DNA of 64,000 nucleotides from a virus: IMG/VR virus record IMGVR_UViG_3300000228_000002, positions 58,159 through 122,158 of that record; one strand, written 5' to 3'. Shown here piece by piece: positions 13,879-22,027 of the stretch. The position numbers and the translations under genes are program-made. Position 1 is the first letter of the stretch. Each line of letters opens with the position of its first letter. Below the pieces are notes generated by a model, which saw only the letters and a list, made by a program, of their open reading frames with translations, ran no database searches and was not told where the DNA came from.

Positions 13879-14915
13879 CAGAAAGAATGTTGTCACAGAA
13901 ACAATCGAAAGTAGCTGAGATAGAAATCCATCTCTTCGAAAATTGCAATATTGCCTGCGGTTATTGCTCTCAAGACCACAATGATGCTGGTCCCAACCAA
14001 GAGTCCTTTGATAGAAAGAAAAAGTTGGCTAAACAGTACATGGCAAAGTTGTCTTGGGATAGTGAAAATTGCAGAATTTCCCTCATGGGTGGAGAGTTGT
14101 TCCAGGATAAGTTCGATTCTGCAGTATGGGAAATGTACGAGAAGCTGGTTGTCGATCTTTATACTGAAGCAAAGAAGTGGTTCTCAGGACAAGTAGTAAT
14201 AGGTGCCACTACAAACTTTTTGTTCTCTGATGATTGGCTACTGGAAGTACTCATATATGAGTTGAAGAACAACCACGGTATCGACTTCAGATTAAAGACC
14301 TCATATGATATGAAGGGGAGACCTTTCACTGATAGACTTACTCAGAATTTCATGAAGAACCTGACTCTTTTTCGCAGGTTCACAGACTCGATCTCTGTTT
14401 GTTTACATAAGCCAAACATACAGGCAATGATCAAGGGTGAAGACTCAATACTGAAGCTAATTTCTTATGATACAGAATTATGCTTCGATTGGTACATACC
14501 AGATGGCAAGAACGATGCTAAATATTTTCCTACAGATGAAGAATGTAAACAAGCATTACTTCACATTATGAAAGAGTACCCTGAATCTTCCCCAGTAAGA
14601 GAGATGCTAGCGGGAGAAATAGGGCAAGTTCAATGTTGTTCCGAGAACAGAGTTCTCATACCTGCTAACGAGATCGTATCCAACTGCATATATCTTCCAA
14701 ACCAATATAAAAATCCCATGAATCGGGAAACTACATATGATAAGGCTACAACCTTCATTAAAGAGCAGGGTTGTACCGAATGTCCACACTTTATGAGTTG
14801 TAGCTTGTACTGTTATGCCTCATCGGACTATGCAAAAAGGATTCAAAATGCAAACTGTTTCATTAGAGAAGCTTATGAACAGTCCATCAATCAAAGAGAT
14901 CCAGATCAACAGTGA
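13872..14915 (+). CDS. Radical SAM protein with SPASM-like domain (paralog 2)
   Basis: C25, C29 and C32 form the radical-SAM cluster motif, and GGE is at residues 73-75. The C-terminal cysteines C255/C256, C272, C301-x2-C304-x5-C310-x3-C314 and C329 follow the SPASM pattern, but the glycine of the first half is replaced. The GTG at 13872 overlaps the stop of paralog 1; an ATG at 13887 is the alternative start. Tandem duplication with divergence suggests the two act on different residues of one target or as a heterodimer. The substrate is unknown. Confidence 0.9.
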   Translation: MLAERMLSQKQSKVAEIEIHLFENCNIACGYCSQDHNDAGPNQESFDRKKKLAKQYMAKLSWDSENCRISLMGGELFQDKFDSAVWEMYEKLVVDLYTEAKKWFSGQVVIGATTNFLFSDDWLLEVLIYELKNNHGIDFRLKTSYDMKGRPFTDRLTQNFMKNLTLFRRFTDSISVCLHKPNIQAMIKGEDSILKLISYDTELCFDWYIPDGKNDAKYFPTDEECKQALLHIMKEYPESSPVREMLAGEIGQVQCCSENRVLIPANEIVSNCIYLPNQYKNPMNRETTYDKATTFIKEQGCTECPHFMSCSLYCYASSDYAKRIQNANCFIREAYEQSINQRDPDQQ

Positions 14916-15432
14916 TGGAAGTTTAGAAATTTCGTATGCCCCAAGATCTGCAGAAGCAATTACTATAGCAGTATCTAGAGGACTGTCAATCACTGACGAC
15001 ATAGAGATGATATCCCAGGACAAAGGCAGTGTGGTAGTAGTGTTCGGATCCGAGGAGACAGAAGACCTAATGGATTATCGAGCCATCAAGTACAAAGAAG
15101 ATGGGGAACAAGTAAAGAAGTACTATTCAAAGAAATTTTGGGAGAAACCAAACGTTCAACTACCTATCGGAGCTAGATTGGCAAACCAGTTTGGCATTGG
15201 TTATTATTCTGACAGATCAATTTACGACATGTACTTCTTTCACGAAAATCAGGTAGTTGTGGAGAAGCATTTTGGATTCAAGATTGGTCTTCCGTACAAG
15301 GAAGAACTGCGTTACTACAAGTACGAGTCGGGACTGTATGGTGTGACTTACGACGAAGATTTGCAAGTGCACAATCTCAAGCGATATCTTTACCCATTCG
15401 ACCCATACTGTAAAAACCCTTCATACATATAA
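14848..15432 (+). CDS. Unknown protein in the radical-SAM cassette, 194 aa
   Basis: The start at 14848 has AAGGATTC upstream and lies within the 3' end of the second radical-SAM gene (68-base overlap), implying tight co-expression. An ATG at 14875 is an alternative. The protein has a beta-rich N-terminal part (IKEIQINSDGSLEISY), many tyrosines in the second half, and one cysteine close to the C-terminus. I recognise no family. Its position makes it the natural candidate for the substrate, a leader-binding partner, or a structural protein modified by the SPASM enzymes; this is inference. Confidence 0.75.
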   Translation: MQTVSLEKLMNSPSIKEIQINSDGSLEISYAPRSAEAITIAVSRGLSITDDIEMISQDKGSVVVVFGSEETEDLMDYRAIKYKEDGEQVKKYYSKKFWEKPNVQLPIGARLANQFGIGYYSDRSIYDMYFFHENQVVVEKHFGFKIGLPYKEELRYYKYESGLYGVTYDEDLQVHNLKRYLYPFDPYCKNPSYI

Positions 15433-16848
15433 ATGCGAGACCAAATCATGTCCAAGACAGAGGTAGTTATAGAAGAGGATTTTGAAGATAATTGCATGGA
15501 AATTGCTGCAGACGAAAATCGCACGATTGTAGCCTCTCACCAAAATTGGGTGGGTCACCACCCTGCGGAAATCGCAGCTGCAAAGATTAAGAAAGCATCA
15601 GGTAACTCTGAAGATCAACTACTTCGTGATCTTCGAAAAGACATCTTCACTATACCACTTCTCAAACAAGAGGACTTGGTTCCATTGTTTCATCAATTGG
15701 ATGGTATCATCACTGAGATAGTCAACAGAATTCTATCCTCATCACTTACTATGAGAAGTAGAGTGGTTGACGTGATGGTCAAGGTAGCTGCAGGTAACAC
15801 ATATAACAAGAACATCTACGAAAAAGAAACATCAGCATTAAACGAAAAAAGATCTAGTACATATAAAGACCACGAAATCGACTTCATGAATAGATGCTAC
15901 GATTTCCTCAGAGAGGTTGGCAAGAAAGGCCTTCTCTCGGAAGAATTGGCTAAGCCCCAGTTCATCAGGGGTGTCTACGAAGAAATACTGGAAGAGTTCG
16001 TTGATATGACAAAAGACTATGTGTCAAATCATCACAGTGCACTATATGCCAGATTATTGAACGATACCGACAAGCACTCCAAGCACCTTTCTAATTGCGT
16101 TGCCATTGAGAATAAACTGATGTTCAAAGATCAGTTGGGTTATTCCCTAATCAGAGATGCAGAACAGGCTCATAAGAAATACATCGAAATCAGATCAGTC
16201 ATCATAGCCCCATATCTTAGAGCAGTGTTTTCACTGGCCAAGAACCTAGGTAAAAACGTTCACCAGATTCTCGACAACTTCCAGAATGGCTCAATGGGAT
16301 TGATACGTGCAGTATCTTGTTATTCTATTATTAAGCCAACCTCTTTCTCATCTGTTGCAAAATCCTGGATTAAGCAAATGATGCTTCTTTGTATCAAGGA
16401 AGAAGCCAATTTTGTGAAATTACCTATTGCAACATGGCAGTCATTCACAGCTATGGAGAAAGTGCGACAGAAAGCAGGTTGTGAAATTGACGATTACGAA
16501 TGCATAGCCAAGGCCAATAAAGCCACTCTCGACAAGGTGAAGTCTGTCTATGAGTCGGTAAAGATGTCACAAGTGTTCTCAATCAATAAGACATATGATC
16601 AGAACGAGAAATTGACTCTTGAGGATGTAATTCCAGATGAAAAAGAGTCTTCGGACGACGTGATTATAGGGGAGCTCCGAGAGTATATTGAGAAGGCTAA
16701 TCTGAAATTGCAAGAGAAAAAGGTCATTGCCTTAACTCATGGAATTGCAGATATCATAGTTAGTAAAAGACTAAAAGAAGAAGATATAGAGAAAGAGAAG
16801 CTTGTGCAAGCAGCACGTAAAATAGGTTTCTCGTTATCTTATCTTTAA
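15433..16848 (+). CDS. Sigma-70 family RNA polymerase sigma factor
   Basis: Residues 72-100 (PLLKQEDLVPLFHQLDGII) resemble region 1.2. A long unconserved segment follows, then region 2 at about 255-330: the YLRAVFSLAKNLGKN helix, an LDNFQNGSMGLIRAV segment equivalent to DLIQEGNIGLMRAV, FSSVAKSWIKQMM equivalent to FSTYATWWIRQAI, and KLPIATW for the start of region 3. Region 4 is shortened: EKKVIALTHGI is present, but the chain ends at AARKIGFSLSYL, where a recognition helix would begin. It probably directs host polymerase to phage promoters. The ATG follows the previous stop directly. Confidence 0.85.
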   Translation: MRDQIMSKTEVVIEEDFEDNCMEIAADENRTIVASHQNWVGHHPAEIAAAKIKKASGNSEDQLLRDLRKDIFTIPLLKQEDLVPLFHQLDGIITEIVNRILSSSLTMRSRVVDVMVKVAAGNTYNKNIYEKETSALNEKRSSTYKDHEIDFMNRCYDFLREVGKKGLLSEELAKPQFIRGVYEEILEEFVDMTKDYVSNHHSALYARLLNDTDKHSKHLSNCVAIENKLMFKDQLGYSLIRDAEQAHKKYIEIRSVIIAPYLRAVFSLAKNLGKNVHQILDNFQNGSMGLIRAVSCYSIIKPTSFSSVAKSWIKQMMLLCIKEEANFVKLPIATWQSFTAMEKVRQKAGCEIDDYECIAKANKATLDKVKSVYESVKMSQVFSINKTYDQNEKLTLEDVIPDEKESSDDVIIGELREYIEKANLKLQEKKVIALTHGIADIIVSKRLKEEDIEKEKLVQAARKIGFSLSYL

Positions 16849-16953
16849 TAAGCGGTATAGAAGCATAAATGGTATAATGGTATAAAATCGGTCAGAACAA
16901 AAACTGGCTGTTAACAACGGTATAGTGGTATAATTGGCATATGGAGGTATAGT
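16849..16953 (+). promoter_or_regulatory. GGTATA-repeat control region with extended -10 promoters
   Basis: Six copies of GGTATA lie in about 100 bases (16854, 16871, 16879, 16919, 16927, 16946). Two of them continue as GGTATAAT (16871-16878 and 16927-16934), perfect extended -10 boxes. A TTAACA lies near 16911. The region precedes the ssDNA-binding-protein operon and ends with a GGAGG binding site. It could be a strong multi-start promoter, a regulator-binding array, or both. Confidence 0.6.
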
Positions 16954-17961
16954 ATGCAAGGTATGATGGACAATCGTTACTCGAACATGGGCATTTCAGG
17001 CGGCGGATTCGCAAAAGAAGAACGCTGGGACTCAAAAATCCAATGGTATGAATTAAAACCTGGCACTTGGAATCAAATCCGAATCTTCGGACCCGTATTC
17101 ATCGTTGCTCAGAATTGGTTCACTACTCTGAAAGGCAAAAAATTCGCTCTTTTCTCATTAGCATGGGATCCATTTGAGCGTTCTTACACAAAAACAGACA
17201 ATGATCCTATTTGGCAATTCTTCGGAAACCCATTTGATCATGCAGACGAGAGAATCAAGGCAATTGCTCCTCGTCAACAAGCATATGTACAGGCGTTTAT
17301 TCGCCCTACAGTAGGCATCCCACAAGGTGGAGATTATCGTCCACTTCGTCTCCCTATTTCGGTGATCAACGGTATTCGTAAGGCTGCTGAGTTGAACTTC
17401 AAAATGGATGCTAACAATCAAGTGGTTATTGGACAAGATGGTAAGCCAGAAATTGCAGATCCTACTGATCCACAGTATGGTCTTGATGTACTAGTTTATT
17501 ATGATCCAAGCAAAACCGGATCTGAGAAGTACTCTGTTCAATTGGGCGGTAAATCACCGATCACTCAAGCAGAAGCAGCTTATCAGCCACACTTCATGGC
17601 TTGGCACGAAATTATCAAAATGCCTTCAGTAAACGAAGTGAAAGAAGCTCTCTCACGTAACGGTTACATGGCACTTGCTAACAATGCTGGAGCTAATTCA
17701 TTCGGAAATGTTTCAGAAGTTGGCGGTTCTATGCCTGCTATGAATGTGGGAGCAGCACCTGCAGCTCCGGTAGCACCAGCAGTAGCACCAGGCCCAATGG
17801 CACCTCCTGCTCCTCAAAACATGACTCCTCCTGCACCAGCAGCACCTCCTGCTCCTCAAAACATGACTCCTCCTGCACCAGGCATGGGGGTGGGAATTGG
17901 TCCTGCACCAGTAGCTCCGACACCAACGGTACCAGCACCACCAGCACCGGGAAAGTATTAA
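16954..17961 (+). CDS. Putative single-stranded DNA-binding protein, 0-frame product
   Basis: The 335-residue protein has a globular N-terminal part (to about residue 245) with KPGTWNQIRIFGP and an LQWYELK-like lead, in a setting (next to recombinase and SbcCD) where gp32-like proteins are found. A tail of Pro/Ala/Gly/Met repeats (PPAPQNMTPPAP, twice) follows. Such low-complexity tails occur on ssDNA-binding proteins. The start follows GGAGG. The stop at 17959 comes two codons after a G_GGA_AAG slippery heptamer, so a longer frameshift product is predicted. The ssDNA-binding call is inference; the gene itself is certain. Confidence 0.75.
   Translation: MQGMMDNRYSNMGISGGGFAKEERWDSKIQWYELKPGTWNQIRIFGPVFIVAQNWFTTLKGKKFALFSLAWDPFERSYTKTDNDPIWQFFGNPFDHADERIKAIAPRQQAYVQAFIRPTVGIPQGGDYRPLRLPISVINGIRKAAELNFKMDANNQVVIGQDGKPEIADPTDPQYGLDVLVYYDPSKTGSEKYSVQLGGKSPITQAEAAYQPHFMAWHEIIKMPSVNEVKEALSRNGYMALANNAGANSFGNVSEVGGSMPAMNVGAAPAAPVAPAVAPGPMAPPAPQNMTPPAPAAPPAPQNMTPPAPGMGVGIGPAPVAPTPTVPAPPAPGKY
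17949..17955 (+). promoter_or_regulatory. -1 ribosomal frameshift site GGGAAAG
   Basis: The heptamer is in the exact X_XXY_YYZ register of the upstream frame (G GGA AAG), followed by TAT TAA. The following gene is in the -1 frame, that frame is open across the site, and it has no Shine-Dalgarno before its ATG. GGGAAAG is the heptamer used in the lambda G/GT tail genes. A -1 shift would give a 491-residue fusion (16954-18428) that keeps the Pro/Ala tail continuous and adds a cysteine-rich end. Confidence 0.72.
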
Positions 17962-17972
17962 CCCCTGGACTG

Positions 17973-18428
17973 ATGGCTCCACCGTCGGTACCTGTACAGG
18001 CTCCACAACAAACAACGGTTGCACCACCACAAATGGTGCAACCTGTTCAACCAGTTGTAGAACCGATAGCTCAACCTGTTGCTAGCGCACCAGTAGCTCC
18101 TGCACCAGTAGCTCAACCTGTTGCAAGCGCACCAGTAGCTCCTGCACCAGTAGCTGTTCAGAATACGACACCAGATTCAGGGGAAGCACGGTTCAAGCTA
18201 CCAGGAAAAACTGCCAAAGTTACTGCGGCAGAGTTTCAAATGGTAATTAATGAGTATGCCGAGAAATCTAAAAATACTAGTCCCAAGGTCGACAAATTCG
18301 TGTACCCCCTAAAAGCAGGTACAAAGGATTATGAAGGGGTTAATGTATTTAGTTGTTTTGGCTCTTACAAGTCAGACGAGTACTGCATTAAATGCCCTCT
18401 CAGAAAGAACTGCATTATCAACAGATAG
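17973..18428 (+). CDS. Pro/Ala-rich extension with C-terminal cysteine motif (likely -1 frameshift partner)
   Basis: Residues 1-65 are Pro/Ala/Val/Gln repeats (APVAPAPVAQPVAS, repeated) continuing the composition of the upstream tail. The last 80 residues are a compact domain ending in CFGSYKSDEYCIKCPLRKNC, four cysteines that could bind zinc or a cluster. The ATG at 17973 has no ribosome binding site, the frame is open upstream through the GGGAAAG site, and it is in the -1 register. I therefore regard it as the 3' part of a frameshifted ssDNA-binding-type protein and not an independent gene. Confidence 0.7.
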   Translation: MAPPSVPVQAPQQTTVAPPQMVQPVQPVVEPIAQPVASAPVAPAPVAQPVASAPVAPAPVAVQNTTPDSGEARFKLPGKTAKVTAAEFQMVINEYAEKSKNTSPKVDKFVYPLKAGTKDYEGVNVFSCFGSYKSDEYCIKCPLRKNCIINR

Positions 18429-18437
18429 AAGGTGCTA

Positions 18438-18725
18438 ATGAATCAGATAGGATTAGATCAGTATTTAGAGATCAAAGAAGATATCGAAGTAGGTGTGGTT
18501 GTATTTTTCTTAGAGGAGAAGTACAACCACCTCATTAGTGAGTCTCATTGGCTAAATTTCACTTCACTAGAAGTATATGCAGTTAAGATGAGTGCTGAAG
18601 ATTTCAAGTCTATGGACATAGGTGTCCACCCAAAAACATTCATCATTAAAGATGGCAAAGAAATTTTTGAAATTAATGGCATACCTTCTGAGGATGCTAT
18701 AGGAGAGTTATATGGGTCTAAGTAG
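18438..18725 (+). CDS. Thioredoxin-fold-like small protein, 95 aa
   Basis: Features of a thioredoxin fold are visible. There is a hydrophobic strand VGVVVFFLE, a helix, an EVYAVKMSAEDF strand-helix, a GVHPKTFIIKDGKEI segment like the cis-Pro loop (..PT.lfk.Gk.v), and a final GIPSEDAIGELY helix. The CxxC active site is absent (EEKYNHLI at that place), so it is probably a binding protein and not a redox enzyme. The ATG at 18438 (AAGG upstream) is preferred over a GTG at 18432. The end overlaps the recombinase start by 14 bases. Confidence 0.6.
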   Translation: MNQIGLDQYLEIKEDIEVGVVVFFLEEKYNHLISESHWLNFTSLEVYAVKMSAEDFKSMDIGVHPKTFIIKDGKEIFEINGIPSEDAIGELYGSK

Positions 18726-20109
18726 TTTAGATAACATTTCAGATTTACTAAGTGGAGCAGTTAAAGCAGCAGAGAAAGCTACTAAGCTAACATCTGTTTT
18801 CCAGAATAAGAGATTGGACGGAAAGCTAGTCCGATCGACTGGGTTACTATACCTAGACTACAAGATAGGTGGTGGTATTCCTTCAGGTAAGATCATCGGT
18901 ATTTCGTCTGATGAACACATGGGTAAATCAGCCCTTATGGCAGAAATGACGTGGGAACAATTACAAGATGGTGGTCACACGGTGTATTTCGACGGGGAAG
19001 GTACACAAGATCCAATTTTCTTAGGGAAAAGAGGTATCGATTATCAGTCATACCGTGGAAGAAGAAACAAAAATGGCGACCTTATTCCGGGCCAGAGAGA
19101 TAAAGTGTGGTTCTATCAACCGCATACTGGCGATCAATTCAAAAAATACATTCACATGCTCTGTACTGCACTACCTGAGAACAGAGAATTACAAAAACCA
19201 CCACTATTGTTCGGACTAGATTCGGCACTTTCTATCGTATCTGGTGATATTGCAGAAAATATTGATGGTAACAACACAGCAATGCATGCCAAAATGTATT
19301 CTGAGCTCCTACCCATCGTGAATGCGTCTCTACTTCGTTCGGGTGCTTCTCTGGTCTATACCAACCAACTTCGAGAAGATGTTGGTGCAGGTTTCAAAGG
19401 TATGGGGGACACAAAGTATGAACCAGGTGGTAAAGCACTAGGATTCTTTGCTTCATGTCGTTTGCGCCTTCAGAAATCTAAAGCCAAGATGAATAACGGT
19501 ATAGACGACCATCCTTTCCACGAAGAGTTCATCCCAGATATTAAGCCTAAAGCAGGCGGTGTATGGGAAGAAGGAACAACAATGGAGAAGGACAACAATC
19601 TTGATCGTTCCATTATTGTACAGTTCAAAACAATTAAGAACAAGTTCTTTACACCATTCAAAGTAGGTTACTACAGAATCGTTTTCGAATCTGCAGGTGA
19701 GACTGGTTATGGTTTCTGCCCAGTATTCGATGTGTTCTCTACTCTTCTAGAAATGGGCCTTATTGTTAAGGCTAACAACAAGAAGACATATAAGCTGAAC
19801 TTGGATGAGAAAACCAAAGAAATTGAAAAGTGGTTACCAGCAGTTTTCGATTACTACACACTTAAAGCGGCTATCCTAGCTCATGATAAGCGTGAATTAA
19901 TTCAAGCTATTAGAAGAATCACTATTGAGTCTGGATGGGCTTACGAAGGTGTAGCTGTTGAGGTTTCACCAGAGACAGAAGAATTCGATCCTGCTACTGG
20001 CGAAGTTTACGAAGTTCCTGCAGTGGCATTACCTGTTGGAGCACCACCAGTTCCAGGAGCACCACCAGTTCCAGGCATGGGCATTATGAACAAAGGGAAA
20101 ACCAAATGA
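18712..20109 (+). CDS. RecA/UvsX-family recombinase
   Basis: The 465-residue protein has LYLDYKIGGGIPSGKIIGI (RecA: ..LD..lGGG.p.GriveI), a P-loop at residues 63-73 ending MGKS, a FDGEGTQDP segment (RecA: iDaE.a.dp), a LLFGLDSALSIVS Walker B strand, and VYTNQLRED with the conserved Asn-Gln of the L2 region. It would catalyse strand exchange in recombination-dependent replication with SbcCD-like proteins downstream. The C-terminus has a short GAPPVPGAPPVPG tail. The binding site is GGAGAG, and the gene is coupled to its neighbours on both sides. Confidence 0.93.
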   Translation: MGLSSLDNISDLLSGAVKAAEKATKLTSVFQNKRLDGKLVRSTGLLYLDYKIGGGIPSGKIIGISSDEHMGKSALMAEMTWEQLQDGGHTVYFDGEGTQDPIFLGKRGIDYQSYRGRRNKNGDLIPGQRDKVWFYQPHTGDQFKKYIHMLCTALPENRELQKPPLLFGLDSALSIVSGDIAENIDGNNTAMHAKMYSELLPIVNASLLRSGASLVYTNQLREDVGAGFKGMGDTKYEPGGKALGFFASCRLRLQKSKAKMNNGIDDHPFHEEFIPDIKPKAGGVWEEGTTMEKDNNLDRSIIVQFKTIKNKFFTPFKVGYYRIVFESAGETGYGFCPVFDVFSTLLEMGLIVKANNKKTYKLNLDEKTKEIEKWLPAVFDYYTLKAAILAHDKRELIQAIRRITIESGWAYEGVAVEVSPETEEFDPATGEVYEVPAVALPVGAPPVPGAPPVPGMGIMNKGKTK

Positions 20110-20468
20110 ATATAAGCATTGACTCACAAGATTTGTTAGATATTCTACTTGAAGCCGGAATTCAGACCGTAGATGCCAAGGCTCTAATTCTTGATATTTT
20201 GACTCTTCAGGAAAATGCAAAGAAGCCACCTGAACAGAAGCCTACTGCACCAGCAGCACCTACTGCACCAGCACCAAAACATGAAGTTAGAACTCAAGTA
20301 GCAGAGAATAAAGTCTATGGTGATACTGTACAAGAGGATCAGGAAGGTCATGAGGAAGAAGAGGAACAAAGACCTGCTATCACCCGTGTTCAGGGCAAAT
20401 CAGTAAATGGGTCTCGACCTAAATTTGATGGCTTTGGCGGTGATTCTACGGGAGCACTTCGCAGATGA
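20106..20468 (+). CDS. Hypothetical protein with acidic and Pro/Ala-rich linker, 120 aa
   Basis: An N-terminal helical part (about 40 residues) is followed by a KPPEQKPTAPAAPTAPAPK linker and an acidic stretch (QEDQEGHEEEEEQ). The start overlaps the recombinase stop (ATGA) and the end overlaps the next start. It may be an accessory of the recombinase, but nothing in the sequence proves this. Confidence 0.65.
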   Translation: MNISIDSQDLLDILLEAGIQTVDAKALILDILTLQENAKKPPEQKPTAPAAPTAPAPKHEVRTQVAENKVYGDTVQEDQEGHEEEEEQRPAITRVQGKSVNGSRPKFDGFGGDSTGALRR

Positions 20469-20797
20469 GTAAGAAAAAAAGAGAAAACCAAGATAGCCAA
20501 GCAATAGTTTACGCTTGGCTATCAGATTTTGACCCCAAGACGGTACAAGGCAATGTCTTGGAATCCAATATTGAATATCTAGAGAAGACGATATCAAGAC
20601 TGGAAGGTCTGATGATAAAGTCTAGTGGAGACTCTAAAACAGCCTCCACAGCCAGAGCTCGAGCCATAGCGCGAGACACCGAAAAGAGTGTAGCTGGTTT
20701 AATAAACGGAATCAAGTATGGAATATCATTCCTACTTCATGGTAAAGAGGTCAACTTAGATGAAAACAATTCTAGCCAAGGGGAAGAGCTTCAATAG
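20465..20797 (+). CDS. Hypothetical protein, 110 aa
   Basis: A basic N-terminus (MSKKKRENQD) is followed by helical heptad-like segments (NIEYLEKTISRLEGLMIK). It overlaps the preceding gene by four bases and the following SbcD-like gene by 38 bases, as in a tight replication operon. No family was recognised. Confidence 0.62.
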   Translation: MSKKKRENQDSQAIVYAWLSDFDPKTVQGNVLESNIEYLEKTISRLEGLMIKSSGDSKTASTARARAIARDTEKSVAGLINGIKYGISFLLHGKEVNLDENNSSQGEELQ

Positions 20798-21776
20798 CTT
20801 TATCCAAACTAGCGACATTCATATTGGTGAGTCAAGAAATTATGCAGGTTACTTGGAAAGACACAAAGATGTCCTGTGGCAAATTATTGCTATAGCCAAG
20901 AAGAACAAATGCCCAATACTTATTCCAGGGGACTTATTCCATCGGGATGATACTAAACATGATGAATTAAAACTGGCATATGATTTCATTGCAGAGATTG
21001 AATCTCAAGGCATATACTGTATTATTACACCAGGAAATCATGATCATATTGAGGGAACCAAGACACAATTGGACCCACTTAAAAATCTACCATTCAAATA
21101 CGTTAAAATAGTCACATGGGAAACCGAAATTATCGAGCTTGGAAACATTGGTATCATAGCCATGTCATGGCAAGACTATACTGAAGAACAAATTGAAAAG
21201 ATCGTTAGCCATCATCTGCCTCTAATAGCTGAGTGTGAGCACAAGATTGTCATGGTTCATGAATTCATGTATGGTTCGGTTATGGATAATGGAAAAATCA
21301 TTTCCAAGGGACAGAAGCTTCCTAAGACTCTACCGCAGATTAACTACTGGGCAGTAGGCGACATTCATAAGCATCAACCAGCCGGTATGCCAAATGCATG
21401 GTATGCCGGTTCTCCACTTCAGTTCAAATTTGATGATGTCAGAGAGAAGGGAGTGATTAAAGTAAACTTCCCATTCAGAGAGAAACCAGAATTTATCCAA
21501 CTAAAGTTCAAACCATTCATCACTGTGGAAAGTCCAGATCAGATGACAGAAGATGCATATTACTATCTTAAGGCCGATGCCCAGACAGTAGTTAATGCAT
21601 CCAAAGACAAAAGAATAGTAAGAGCCGAATGGGTACACGAAGAACAAACTGCTACTGCTGGTCTATCCGATATATCTATTACAGATGGTCTGGCAGAGAT
21701 TTTGGCTTCAAAAGGTCTTGGAGAAGATTGGCAGGTAAAGGGTGTTGAATTCGCTAATTCAATAATGAGGCAATAA
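20760..21776 (+). CDS. SbcD/Mre11-like nuclease subunit (gp47-type)
   Basis: All metallophosphoesterase motifs are present: D19-x-H21 (TSDIHIG), G57-D58 in PGDLFHRDD, G92-N93-H94-D95-H96, and a later VGDIHKHQ. The length of 338 residues matches phage gp47 and bacterial SbcD cores. With the SbcC-like ATPase at 26770 it would form a nuclease-ATPase complex that resects or processes DNA ends during recombination-dependent replication. The two genes are separated by about 5 kb, unlike the usual adjacent pair. Confidence 0.93.
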   Translation: MKTILAKGKSFNSFIQTSDIHIGESRNYAGYLERHKDVLWQIIAIAKKNKCPILIPGDLFHRDDTKHDELKLAYDFIAEIESQGIYCIITPGNHDHIEGTKTQLDPLKNLPFKYVKIVTWETEIIELGNIGIIAMSWQDYTEEQIEKIVSHHLPLIAECEHKIVMVHEFMYGSVMDNGKIISKGQKLPKTLPQINYWAVGDIHKHQPAGMPNAWYAGSPLQFKFDDVREKGVIKVNFPFREKPEFIQLKFKPFITVESPDQMTEDAYYYLKADAQTVVNASKDKRIVRAEWVHEEQTATAGLSDISITDGLAEILASKGLGEDWQVKGVEFANSIMRQ

Positions 21777-22027
21777 TGAAACTAGGAATCACAAAGTATT
21801 CACCATTAGATATCGACACACTTTTGTCTGGTACCAAACGTACTTTATCTCCCAATGAGAAATCCGATTATTACATGACTTTTGCAGATAGCGAGGGCTT
21901 CAAATCAAGGGTTTGCATTGTATTCAACTCATTGGAATATTTAAAGAAGAGATCCAACATAACTATTTTAGATGAAGACAACATCACAATAGCAGAAGTT
22001 GTGGAAAAGATAAAGGCTTCCAAATGA
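21776..22027 (+). CDS. Hypothetical protein, 83 aa
   Basis: A small soluble alpha/beta protein between SbcD-like and RmlB-like genes. It overlaps the first by one base (TAATG) and the second by four (ATGA). No motif was recognised. Confidence 0.65.
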   Translation: MKLGITKYSPLDIDTLLSGTKRTLSPNEKSDYYMTFADSEGFKSRVCIVFNSLEYLKKRSNITILDEDNITIAEVVEKIKASK

